Shown here piece after piece: positions 56,741 to 64,000 of a stretch of 64,000 nucleotides of DNA. The position numbers and the translations under genes were made by a program. The notes under the pieces were generated by a model. The model saw nothing but the letters and a program-made list of their open reading frames with translations. It had not been told where the DNA came from and ran no database searches. This DNA comes from Pandoraea capi (lineage in GTDB: Bacteria > Pseudomonadota > Gammaproteobacteria > Burkholderiales > Burkholderiaceae), in assembly GCF_902459735.1 (NCBI RefSeq), contig NZ_CABPRV010000002.1:558001-622000 (forward strand). The letters are read 5' to 3'. The first letter of the stretch is position 1, and every line of letters begins with the position of its first letter.

Positions 56741-58414
56741 ATGGCCCTACCGCACATGCCGTACAAGACATCCGTTCGTCTGGACCAACTTCCTGCCTGG
56801 CTCACCCTCCTCGAACACCGCGACGAGATCGCTGCACAACAGATGCGCGACTGGTTTGCCGGCTCGGGGGCCGAGACACGCGTCGAAACTTTCTCGCTGC
56901 ACGCTGCGGGTCTCTATCTCGACTATTCGAAGAATCGCATTACCGAGAAAACGCGCACGTTGCTCACCCATCTCGCACGCGAATGCCATCTGCCGGCCAA
57001 GCGCGATGCCATGTGGGACGGTCAACACGTCAACGTGACCGAAGATCGCGCAGCGTTGCACATTGCGCTACGCGCGCCGAAAGACGTCTTGTTTCATGAC
57101 ACGTCAGGCGACGTCAGCCAGGGCGTGCGCGAAACGCTCTCGCGCATGCGCGACTTCAGCGAACGGGTTCGCGACGGGCGCTGGGTCGGCGCAACGGGCA
57201 AACGCATCAAGCACCTGATCAACGTGGGAATCGGTGGCTCGGATCTGGGGCCGCGCATGGTGTGCGACGCCCTCGCCGTCTATGGCCGCGCAGATCTCTC
57301 GGCACACTTCATCGCCAACATCGATCCGACGGAACTCGCTCGCACGTTGCCGACGCTCGACCCGGAATCGACACTGGTAGTCGTCTGCTCGAAGACGTTC
57401 ACAACGCTCGAGACCATGACCAATGCGCGCACCATTCGCGCATGGCTCATCGAGAACGGCATTCCCGAGGGCGAACTCAACAAGCATTTCGTCGCTGTGT
57501 CGACCAACGTCGACGAAGCCATGAAGTTCGGGATTCTTCGCGAGAACGTGTTCCAGTTCGGCGAATGGGTCGGCGGTCGCTATTCCCTGTGGTCCTCTAT
57601 CGGCCTGATCGTGATGCTTTATCTGGGGGCGGCGCATTTCGATGCTCTGCTCAGCGGCGCGCATGCGATGGACGAACACTTCCGTCACGCCCCGCTCGAA
57701 GCCAACATGCCGGTGCTGCTCGGCCTGCTCGGCATCTGGTATCGCAACTTCTTCGACGCGCAGACGCTGTCCATCGCCCCCTACACCGACGCGCTGCAAA
57801 AGCTCCCGCCATACCTGCAACAGCTCGATATGGAGAGCAACGGCAAGTCGGTGCAGGTCGATGGCTCCCCCGTCTCGTGGCAAACCGCGCCGATCATCTG
57901 GGGCGAGCCGGGTACCAACGGCCAGCATGCGTACTTCCAGATGCTGCATCAGGGCACGACGCTCGTACCGGTCGATTTCATTGCCGTGCTCGAACCGCAA
58001 TACGACCAGCCCGCTTACCTCGATCACCATCACAAGCTGCTGGCCAATTGCTTCGCGCAAAGCGAGGCGTTCCTGCAAGGCGGTTCGATGGCGACGCCCG
58101 AGCAAGCTGGCGGGCCACTTGCTGCACAGCGTCGCTTCGATGGCAACCGTCCTAGCAACACGCTGGTCATCGACAAGTTGACGCCGGAGCGGCTCGGTGC
58201 GCTGATCGCGCTCTACGAACACAAGGTATTCGTTCAGGCTGCCATCTGGAACATCAATCCGTTCGACCAATGGGGCGTAGAGCTGGGCAAGACGCTGTGC
58301 CGCGCGATCGAACCCGAGCTGAACGACCCCGACTCACTCAAGCCCGGTGCGCACGACGCATCGACGGCCTCGCTGATCCGCATTGCCGGCGAAGCGCTCA
58401 AGAAGAAGATCTGA
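56741..58414 (+). CDS. pgi: Glucose-6-phosphate isomerase
   Basis: A 557-residue enzyme interconverting glucose 6-phosphate and fructose 6-phosphate. Signatures: NVGIGGSDLGPRMV, FGEWVGGRYSLWSSIG, the GEPGTNGQHAYFQMLHQG segment and the C-terminal FDQWGVELGK with the active-site Lys. ATG at 56741 or 56756 are both possible starts. Confidence 0.97.
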   Translation: MALPHMPYKTSVRLDQLPAWLTLLEHRDEIAAQQMRDWFAGSGAETRVETFSLHAAGLYLDYSKNRITEKTRTLLTHLARECHLPAKRDAMWDGQHVNVTEDRAALHIALRAPKDVLFHDTSGDVSQGVRETLSRMRDFSERVRDGRWVGATGKRIKHLINVGIGGSDLGPRMVCDALAVYGRADLSAHFIANIDPTELARTLPTLDPESTLVVVCSKTFTTLETMTNARTIRAWLIENGIPEGELNKHFVAVSTNVDEAMKFGILRENVFQFGEWVGGRYSLWSSIGLIVMLYLGAAHFDALLSGAHAMDEHFRHAPLEANMPVLLGLLGIWYRNFFDAQTLSIAPYTDALQKLPPYLQQLDMESNGKSVQVDGSPVSWQTAPIIWGEPGTNGQHAYFQMLHQGTTLVPVDFIAVLEPQYDQPAYLDHHHKLLANCFAQSEAFLQGGSMATPEQAGGPLAAQRRFDGNRPSNTLVIDKLTPERLGALIALYEHKVFVQAAIWNINPFDQWGVELGKTLCRAIEPELNDPDSLKPGAHDASTASLIRIAGEALKKKI

Positions 58415-58445
58415 CGGCAGGCGCCGACATCAAAGGCCCGGACGT

Positions 58446-58481
58446 AAAAAAGGAGAAGCCAGTGCGGCTTCTCCTTTTTTT
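58446..58481. terminator. Bidirectional terminator between pgi and the ABC ATPase gene
   Basis: GGAGAAGCC (58452-58460) and GGCTTCTCC (58466-58474) around AGTGC, with A-run before and T-run after, so it can stop transcripts from both sides. Confidence 0.92.
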
Positions 58482-58495
58482 GGGGTGTCCTGTAC

Positions 58496-59188
58496 TCAGA
58501 CGGCAGCGCCGTTGACCACCCGACCACCCGCGAGTTGCACAGTGGCGTCGCAGCGCTGCGCAATGGCCAGATCGTGCGTGACCAGCACCAGCGTCGCCCC
58601 GCTCGCCTCGTTGAGCGAGAACATCAGATCGATGACCCGCTCGCCGGTGGCCGTGTCGAGGCTGCCCGTCGGCTCGTCGGCGAACAGCACGGTAGGTTCG
58701 GTAACGAATGCCCGCGCAAGCGCCACGCGCTGCTGCTCACCGCCGGAAAGTTGCTTCGGATAGTGCGTCAGACGCGACCCCAACCCCACCTGTTCGAGCA
58801 ATTTGACGGCACGATTACGCACTTCACGTGTCTCACCCAGCAATTCGAGGGGAAGCATCACGTTTTCGAGCGCTGTCAGGTGCGGCATCAACTGGAAAGA
58901 CTGGAAGACGAAACCGACGGCACCGCGCCGCAATGCGGCACGTCCTTCCTCGTCGAGCTCACCCAGCGACTGGCCCAGCAGCGTAATGCTGCCATCCGTG
59001 GCGGTGTCGAGCCCGGCCATCAGACCGAGCAATGTGGACTTCCCGGATCCCGACGCCCCCACGATCGCCACACTCTGGCCTTTCGCGACGGCAAAATCGA
59101 TATCCTGCAAAATGACAAGCTCACCGGTGGCGTCGCGCAACCGTTTGCCCAGACCCCGTACTTCAATAACGTTTTCGGAAAACGACAT
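58496..59188 (-). CDS. LolD/YbbA-type ABC transporter ATPase, orphan
   Basis: A 230-residue MacB/LolD-family ATPase. Walker A GASGSGKST at 44-52, signature LSGGEQQR, Walker B LFADEP, and the typical TGSLDTATG loop. Start MSFSENVIEV at 59188. In E. coli the homologue YbbA is divergent from tesA and partners the permease YbbP. Here it is followed directly by a terminator and no permease gene is next to it. Confidence 0.88.
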   Translation of the reverse strand: MSFSENVIEVRGLGKRLRDATGELVILQDIDFAVAKGQSVAIVGASGSGKSTLLGLMAGLDTATDGSITLLGQSLGELDEEGRAALRRGAVGFVFQSFQLMPHLTALENVMLPLELLGETREVRNRAVKLLEQVGLGSRLTHYPKQLSGGEQQRVALARAFVTEPTVLFADEPTGSLDTATGERVIDLMFSLNEASGATLVLVTHDLAIAQRCDATVQLAGGRVVNGAAV

Positions 59189-59885
59189 GGCAAGAAGAGA
59201 GTTCTTGAAATTGGCCGCCTCAGCCGTCATTGGCTGGTGCATGCTGACAGGGACCGCAGCGAACGCGGCAAGTTCTGGCGCGCCGACGATTCTCGTCGTG
59301 GGCGACAGCCTTTCGGCGGAATATGGCATTGCGCGAGGCGCCGGCTGGGTCAATCTGATGCAGCAGACGATCACACAAGGCGGTTTCGATTATAACGTCG
59401 TCAATGCCAGTATCAGTGGTGACACCACGAGCGGCGGACGGGCGCGGCTCGCCCCCTTGCTCGATCGCTACCATCCGGCCGTCACGATCATCGAACTCGG
59501 CGGCAACGACGCGCTGCGCGGCATTCCGCTCGACCTCACACGCAGCAATCTGCGTGAAATGATCACCGCATCGCGCAAGGCCGGCAGCCGGGTGATCGTC
59601 GTCGGCATGCGCATCCCGCCGAACTATGGCCCCGACTATAGCGAGCAGTTCTTCACGATGTTCTCCACCGTCGCCAAGCAGGAAAAGACCGGCTATGTCC
59701 CGTTCCTGCTCGCCGGTGTTGCCGAGCATCCGGACTGGTTCCAGCAGGATCAGATTCATCCGCTGGCCAAAGCGCATCCCATGATTCTGCAAAACGTCTG
59801 GCCGAGGGTGAAACCGTTGCTCAAACCCGCTGGCAAGCCGCCGGCCAAGGCCGCGGACTCCAGATCGCCGAAGTCCGGCGCATAA
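59187..59885 (+). CDS. tesA: TesA-type GDSL esterase (multifunctional acyl-CoA thioesterase I/lysophospholipase) with Tat-like signal
   Basis: A 232-residue SGNH hydrolase. Catalytic Ser41 in VVGDSLSAEYG, block III GGNDALRG and the Asp/His pair in DQIHPLAKAH are present. The N-terminus is MARREFLKLAASAVIG, matching the twin-arginine motif RRxFLK, and the signal ends near ANA-AS (about 28). It would hydrolyse acyl-CoA or lysophospholipid ester bonds in the periplasm. The C-terminal 20 residues are a Lys/Pro/Ala tail. Its ATG shares two bases with the opposite-strand ATPase start. Confidence 0.9.
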   Translation: MARREFLKLAASAVIGWCMLTGTAANAASSGAPTILVVGDSLSAEYGIARGAGWVNLMQQTITQGGFDYNVVNASISGDTTSGGRARLAPLLDRYHPAVTIIELGGNDALRGIPLDLTRSNLREMITASRKAGSRVIVVGMRIPPNYGPDYSEQFFTMFSTVAKQEKTGYVPFLLAGVAEHPDWFQQDQIHPLAKAHPMILQNVWPRVKPLLKPAGKPPAKAADSRSPKSGA

Positions 59886-59914
59886 AAAAACGGCCAACTC
59901 AGTTGGCCGTTTTT
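59884..59914. terminator. Bidirectional terminator between tesA and ppiD
   Basis: ACGGCCAAC (59890-59898) and GTTGGCCGT (59902-59910), loop TCA, flanked by A7 and TTTT; stops both convergent transcripts. Confidence 0.92.
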
Positions 59915-59942
59915 CATTCCGACAGAAGGGCGTGTGCCGCGA

Positions 59943-61868
59943 TCAGTTGCCCGACGACTTCGTCACGTCGTTCACGATCTTGACCTTCGAACGCGCGCGC
60001 AAGTCACCCAGCCATGCGTTCCACTCGGCTTGCGCCGCCAACTGGCTGAGCTGCTGCGCTTCGGCGGCCAGACGCTGCGCGTCCTGCCCTGCCGGCTGCG
60101 ATACCTTGCTGATGCGATACACCGCGTAGCCCTGACCTTCGCCCAACGCGACGCCCACATAGGCCGGCAGCTTGCTCGTGTCGGCACTGAAGATGGCCGT
60201 CAAGGCGCTGGGCGCAAGCTTGCCCGGATTGTCACGCGAGACGGTCTGCACAGCGCCGAACGCCGCGTCACCGCCCTTCTTGAGCGCTTCGAGCTTGGCT
60301 TCACCAGCCTTCTTCGCTTCCTGCTCTGCCAGATCGGCAGTCGCCATCTGCTTCACCTGTGCCTCGATCTGTGCGAGCGGCGGCGTCGCGGCCGGGTGAT
60401 AGTTCACCACGTGAGCGGACACCAGCACACCCTGACCGACATCCACGGCTTCGGTGTTGCGCTTGTTCTTGAGCGACTCGTCGCCGAATACGGCCTTGAG
60501 CAGTTTCTCGTTACCAAGCGGGCTCTGGGCCAGCGCAGCGTCCGGCGTGCGCGTCACCTTCGCGGTCTGCACCTTGAGGTTCAGCTTGTCGGCCACCGGT
60601 TGCAGGCTGTCAGGCTGCTCGTACACCGAGTTCGTGAACTGGTCGGCAAGCTTGGCGTAGCTCTTGGCAGCTTCCTGCTGACGATACTGATCGGCCAGCT
60701 GCGACTTCACTTCATCGAACGACTTGGTCTGCGACGGCTTGATGCCCGTCAGCTTGATGATGTGATAGCCGAAATCGCTTTTCACGACATCGCTGATGTC
60801 GCCTTCGCCCTTGAGCGAGAAAGCGGCATCGGCAAACGGCTTGACCATCGCGTCGCGCGCGAAAAAGCCCAGATCGCCGCCATTGGCCTTCGAGCCCGGG
60901 TCTTCCGAGTTCTCGCTGGCGAGCTTGGCGAAGTCGTTCGGGTTCTTCTTGATCTGCGCGAGGATGGCTTCGGCCTTGGCCTTCGCCTTCGCATGGTCGG
61001 CGGGCGAGGCATCCGCCGGCGATGCGATCAGGATGTGCGAGGCACGGCGCTCTTCCTGCGTCGTGTACTGCTTCAGATTGTCGTTGTACATCTTACGCAG
61101 TGCATCGTCGCTCGGTGCTGCCTGCGCCGACGTCGGCATGGCCTTCGGGTCGAGCACGACGTACTGAATCTCGGCGGATTCCGGCGTGCGGAAAGCCGCC
61201 TGATGTGCGTCGTAGTACGCCTGAATCTGTTGCTGCGTCGGCACGATCTTGCTTGCGTAGTCCGACAGCGGGAAGTCGAGCGCCGCAACGTCACGCTGTT
61301 GCGAACGCAGTTGCGCGAAACGATCCACCACCGTCTTCGGCAACATGGCGCTCGCCTGCACGCTCGAAGGCAACTGGTTCGATGCCAGCTCGAAACGGAT
61401 CTGCGCTTCGAGACGCTGCGGCGTCAGATTCTGTGCAGACAGCAGTTGCTCGTAAGCGGCTTGATCGATCGAACCATCCGGGCGACGCATCTGCGCGATC
61501 GCGGGAATGGCCAGCAGCGCATCGCGCACCTGAGCGTCGGGCACCGACAGATTCTTCTTCAGCGTTTCCTGCGTGAGCAGCTTCTGCTGAATCAGGTTAT
61601 CGAGCACTGCGCTGCGCATTTCCGGCGTGTTGATCTGGCTCGCATCGACGGCGCCACCAAACATCTGCTGCATGCGTTCGGTCTGTGCGCGCAGCACGCT
61701 GTCGTACTCCTGACGCGTCACGGTCTGATCGCCGACCTTGGCAATCGTACCGGCATCCGAGGCGTATTCCTGCCAGCCATGCACGCCAAACACCACGAAC
61801 GACGGGACAATCAGCACCGTCAGGAAGATGAGGACCAAGCGTTGATGTCGGCGAATGAAGTCGAACAT
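59943..61868 (-). CDS. ppiD: PpiD-like membrane-anchored periplasmic chaperone / parvulin
   Basis: A 641-residue protein anchored by one N-terminal helix (about 12-32, [17 protein letters not shown]). A SurA_N_3 chaperone domain (about 35-170) precedes one parvulin domain (about 260-360; [40 protein letters not shown]) and a long C-terminal helical part. It helps proteins emerging from SecYEG. Conserved position near tRNAs, hupB and lon. Confidence 0.94.
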   Translation of the reverse strand: MFDFIRRHQRLVLIFLTVLIVPSFVVFGVHGWQEYASDAGTIAKVGDQTVTRQEYDSVLRAQTERMQQMFGGAVDASQINTPEMRSAVLDNLIQQKLLTQETLKKNLSVPDAQVRDALLAIPAIAQMRRPDGSIDQAAYEQLLSAQNLTPQRLEAQIRFELASNQLPSSVQASAMLPKTVVDRFAQLRSQQRDVAALDFPLSDYASKIVPTQQQIQAYYDAHQAAFRTPESAEIQYVVLDPKAMPTSAQAAPSDDALRKMYNDNLKQYTTQEERRASHILIASPADASPADHAKAKAKAEAILAQIKKNPNDFAKLASENSEDPGSKANGGDLGFFARDAMVKPFADAAFSLKGEGDISDVVKSDFGYHIIKLTGIKPSQTKSFDEVKSQLADQYRQQEAAKSYAKLADQFTNSVYEQPDSLQPVADKLNLKVQTAKVTRTPDAALAQSPLGNEKLLKAVFGDESLKNKRNTEAVDVGQGVLVSAHVVNYHPAATPPLAQIEAQVKQMATADLAEQEAKKAGEAKLEALKKGGDAAFGAVQTVSRDNPGKLAPSALTAIFSADTSKLPAYVGVALGEGQGYAVYRISKVSQPAGQDAQRLAAEAQQLSQLAAQAEWNAWLGDLRARSKVKIVNDVTKSSGN

Positions 61869-61914
61869 ACGAAATCGGAAGAGTCGTCTGGATGCGTTTT
61901 ATGACGCTATATGG

Positions 61915-61943
61915 CAAAAAAGGCGAACCGAAGTTCGCCTTTT
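61915..61943 (-). terminator. Terminator after the tRNA-Val/tRNA-Asp unit
   Basis: GGCGAAC (61922-61928) and GTTCGCC (61933-61939) around CGAA; read leftwards it ends in a T run (complement of A7 at 61915-61921). It ends the hupB-tRNA transcript. Confidence 0.88.
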
Positions 61944-61950
61944 CACAATT

Positions 61951-62027
61951 TGGCGGAGCGGACGGGGCTCGAACCCGCGACCCCCGGCGTGACAGGCCGG
62001 TATTCTAACCAACTGAACTACCGCTCC
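61951..62027 (-). tRNA. tRNA-Asp (GTC)
   Basis: A 77-nt cloverleaf with encoded CCA. The acceptor GGAGCGG pairs with CCGCTCC; the anticodon loop CTGTCAC gives GTC, reading GAC/GAU; the T-arm contains GGTTCGAGCC. Follows tRNA-Val by 14 bp and precedes a terminator. Confidence 0.97.
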
Positions 62028-62041
62028 CCAAGATCTGGAAC

Positions 62042-62117
62042 TGGTGGGTGCTGAGGGGCTCGAACCCCCGACCTACGCCTTGTAAGGGCGCCGCTCTACC
62101 AACTGAGCTAAGCACCC
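62042..62117 (-). tRNA. tRNA-Val (TAC)
   Basis: A 76-nt cloverleaf with encoded CCA. Acceptor GGGTGCT pairs with AGCACCC; the anticodon loop CTTACAA gives TAC (valine); T-arm GGTTCGAGCC. Lies 52 bp downstream of hupB on the same strand, probably one transcript. Confidence 0.97.
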
Positions 62118-62169
62118 GTTCCTGATTTTGTCTTGTTGTTACTGCCTCCTGCCGAAGCAGGAAAGCTCG

Positions 62170-62442
62170 TTAGTTTACATTATCTTTGAGATCTTTGCCA
62201 GGGCGAAATTTCGGAACCTTTGCCGCCTTGATCTTGATGGCTTCCCCAGTGCGAGGATTGCGGCCCGTTCGGGCAGCGCGCTTCGTAACGTAAAAGGTGC
62301 CAAAGCCAACCAGCGTCACATCGTCACCTTTTTTCAGCGACTTCTTTACTGCACCCACCAATGCGTCAAGTGCTCGACCGGCAGCGGCTTTCGAAACGTC
62401 TGCCTCTTTTGCGATGTGATCGATCAGTTCCGTCTTATTCAC
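62170..62442 (-). CDS. hupB: DNA-binding protein HU
   Basis: A 90-residue histone-like protein, exact family length. The DNA-binding arm has [16 protein letters not shown], and the core has [18 protein letters not shown] bends and compacts DNA. Downstream of lon with its own upstream region, and upstream of the tRNA pair; this order is conserved in betaproteobacteria. Confidence 0.96.
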   Translation of the reverse strand: MNKTELIDHIAKEADVSKAAAGRALDALVGAVKKSLKKGDDVTLVGFGTFYVTKRAARTGRNPRTGEAIKIKAAKVPKFRPGKDLKDNVN

Positions 62443-62646
62443 TGTAACCCCCTTGCAAGGATAGTAGGCGATTGAGCCGCGGAGGCGCTCTTGATGCGCC
62501 TTGACATTGATCTGAGAGGTCCGCTGGCTTTGCCATTAGACAAGCCGCAAACCCTGATGTCAAGCCGTTTTGCGGCCTCTGGACGGCATCGGAAGCACTC
62601 CTGAATCAATGCTTTCCGGTCGCTATTTTCGAGCACATTGCGTCAA

Positions 62647-62680
62647 TAAAAAAAAGCCCGGGGAAAACCCCGAGCTTTTT
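62647..62680. terminator. Terminator after lon
   Basis: CGGGG (62659-62663) and CCCCG (62668-62672) around AAAA, extended by AGC/GCT with one mismatch, flanked by A8 and T5, so it can act in both directions; it ends lon transcripts. Confidence 0.88.
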
Positions 62681-62740
62681 GCGCATTTTTTCACCGGGCA
62701 GTGACCCGACCTGCGATCACTCACCCGATGAAAACAGCGA

Positions 62741-64000
62741 TCAGTGCTTGATGACGTCCTGCTTACCGCTGGCATCCGCATTCGGCGTGACCGGTGCAGC
62801 CTTGGCTTCCTCTTCCGGCAGCGGCGTCGGCGCATGCTCCAGTGCGCGCTCCAGCACCTTGTCGATCCAGCGCACCGGCACGATCTCCAGCGCGTTCTTG
62901 ACCGTGTCGGGAATCTCGGCGAGATCCTTCACGTTCTCTTCCGGAATCAACACCAGCTTGATACCGCCGCGGTGAGCCGCAAGCAACTTCTCCTTGAGGC
63001 CGCCGATCGGCAGCACTTCGCCACGCAGCGTGATTTCGCCGGTCATCGCCACATCGGCACGCACCGGAATTCCGGTCAGCACCGACACGAGCGCCGTCGT
63101 CATCGCGATACCGGCAGACGGACCGTCCTTCGGCGTCGCGCCTTCGGGCACGTGGATGTGGATGTCCTTCTTCTCGAACTGCTCGTCGGTCACACCGAGG
63201 CGACGTGCACGCGAACGCACCACCGAGCGGGCCGCTTCGACCGACTCCTTCATCACGTCGCCGAGCGAACCCGTGCGAATGATGTTGCCCTTGCCCGGCA
63301 TCAGCGCAGCTTCGATGGTCAGCAGATCGCCGCCCACTTCCGTCCACGCCAGTCCCGTGACCTGGCCGATCTGGTTTTCCTTCATGGCCAGACCGAAGTC
63401 GAACTTGCGCACGCCCAGGAAGTTATCGAGGTTGCCCGCATCGACCTTGATCGACGAGCCATCGACCTTCTTGAGCAGCAACATCTTCACGACCTTGCGG
63501 CAGATCTTCGAGATCTCACGCTCGAGCGAACGCACGCCCGCTTCACGCGTGTAGTAACGAATGATGTCGCGAATCGCGGCTTCCGTCAGATCGATCTCGC
63601 CTTCCTTCAACCCGTTGTTCTTCTTCTGCTTCGGCAGGAGATAACGCTGGGCGATGTTGACCTTTTCGTCTTCCGTGTAGCCCGACAGGCGGATCACTTC
63701 CATACGGTCGAGCAGCGGCGCCGGAATGTTCAGCGAGTTCGACGTCGCCACGAACATCACGTCCGACAGATCGAAGTCGACTTCGACGTAGTGATCCGAG
63801 AACGTGTGGTTCTGTTCCGGATCGAGCACTTCGAGCAACGCCGAGCTGGGATCGCCGCGGAAGTCCATGCCCATCTTGTCCACTTCGTCGAGCAGGAACA
63901 GCGGGTTACGCACGGCGACCTTGGACAGGCTCTGAAGGATCTTGCCGGGCATCGAACCGATGTACGTGCGACGGTGACCGCGAATCTCGGCCTCGTCACG
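62741..64000 (-). CDS. lon: ATP-dependent protease Lon, C-terminal part
   Basis: The gene runs off the right edge; the visible 419 residues cover the end of the AAA+ domain and the whole protease domain. The frame enters with [18 protein letters not shown], the canonical stretch after Walker A; Walker B and sensor parts follow ([13 protein letters not shown]). The Ser-Lys dyad is in [14 protein letters not shown] and [14 protein letters not shown]. Lon degrades misfolded and regulatory proteins. The last 30 residues are an Ala/Pro/Glu-rich tail. Confidence 0.97.
   Translation of the reverse strand, partial: RDEAEIRGHRRTYIGSMPGKILQSLSKVAVRNPLFLLDEVDKMGMDFRGDPSSALLEVLDPEQNHTFSDHYVEVDFDLSDVMFVATSNSLNIPAPLLDRMEVIRLSGYTEDEKVNIAQRYLLPKQKKNNGLKEGEIDLTEAAIRDIIRYYTREAGVRSLEREISKICRKVVKMLLLKKVDGSSIKVDAGNLDNFLGVRKFDFGLAMKENQIGQVTGLAWTEVGGDLLTIEAALMPGKGNIIRTGSLGDVMKESVEAARSVVRSRARRLGVTDEQFEKKDIHIHVPEGATPKDGPSAGIAMTTALVSVLTGIPVRADVAMTGEITLRGEVLPIGGLKEKLLAAHRGGIKLVLIPEENVKDLAEIPDTVKNALEIVPVRWIDKVLERALEHAPTPLPEEEAKAAPVTPNADASGKQDVIKH

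Noticed and set aside
59934-61904. A 656-codon open frame antisense to ppiD
   Set aside because: Shadow frame; ppiD on the other strand is a full-length known protein.
61951-62117. tRNA genes as an integration site for a genomic island
   Set aside because: Both tRNAs are intact, no integrase or duplicated 3' end is seen, and flanking genes keep their usual order.

Overview
The window looks like a chromosomal stretch of a high-GC betaproteobacterium of the Burkholderiaceae. Gene content and order (lon, hupB, tRNA-Val, tRNA-Asp, ppiD; mltG-tmk-holB-tatD; a DUF4936 gene; yciB-bolA-parvulin upstream of purL) fit Burkholderiales, and I lean towards Pandoraea. That genus call is inference from gene style and was not checked by any search. 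Coding density is high. I see no insertion sequence, prophage, integrase, rRNA or CRISPR array. Most of the window is core genome with a few accessory blocks.

Layout, left to right. 1-1541: start of a CoA-binding acyl-CoA synthetase/acetyltransferase (partial), a Dps ferritin and an HdeD-type membrane protein. 1542-7050: a 580-bp regulatory region, then a compact four-gene archaic (Csu-type) chaperone-usher fimbrial operon (pilin, chaperone, usher, two-domain tip protein). 7082-9599: two genes of arginine succinyltransferase catabolism. 9810-12223: a polar amino-acid ABC importer with a large hairpin between the binding-protein gene and the permease gene. 12493-15008: an acetolactate-synthase-type TPP enzyme divergent from an Lrp-family regulator. 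15200-20613: periplasmic peroxiredoxin, haemolysin III-like protein, a sensorless hybrid histidine kinase, a chemoreceptor and acylphosphatase. 20734-23337: a PepSY/flavodoxin/FNR fusion reductase behind a Fur-box-like site. 23692-25973: otsB-otsA trehalose synthesis.

26089-31458: a crotonase, then the leftward operon mltG-tmk-holB-tatD-ankyrin lipoprotein. 31645-33940: ygfZ, DUF4936 and NRDE genes. 34042-44143: a long leftward block that reads as an organic-acid or acyl-CoA module: acyl-CoA ligase, LivH/M/G/F-type transporter without a binding protein, bifunctional enoyl-CoA hydratase/3-hydroxyacyl-CoA dehydrogenase, nicotinamidase, PaaI thioesterase and an NADP-dependent oxidoreductase. 44477-49012: selO, msrB, a YgiW-like protein, yciB, bolA and a parvulin. 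49188-53219: purL. 53517-58414: dadA, nnr and pgi. 58496-59885: an orphan LolD/YbbA-type ATPase and a TesA-type esterase whose start codons overlap on opposite strands. 59943-64000: ppiD, two tRNAs, hupB and the C-terminal part of lon.

No clearly undescribed system stands out. The points most worth a second look are the minimal Csu-type operon with repeated and inverted DNA motifs upstream, the two-gene arginine-catabolism remnant facing it, the Fur-box-linked fused reductase, the transporter block whose LivF-like ATPase has Arg in place of the Walker A Lys and whose LivM-like permease has a C-terminal extension, the soluble hybrid kinase, and the TesA homologue with a twin-arginine-like signal peptide.
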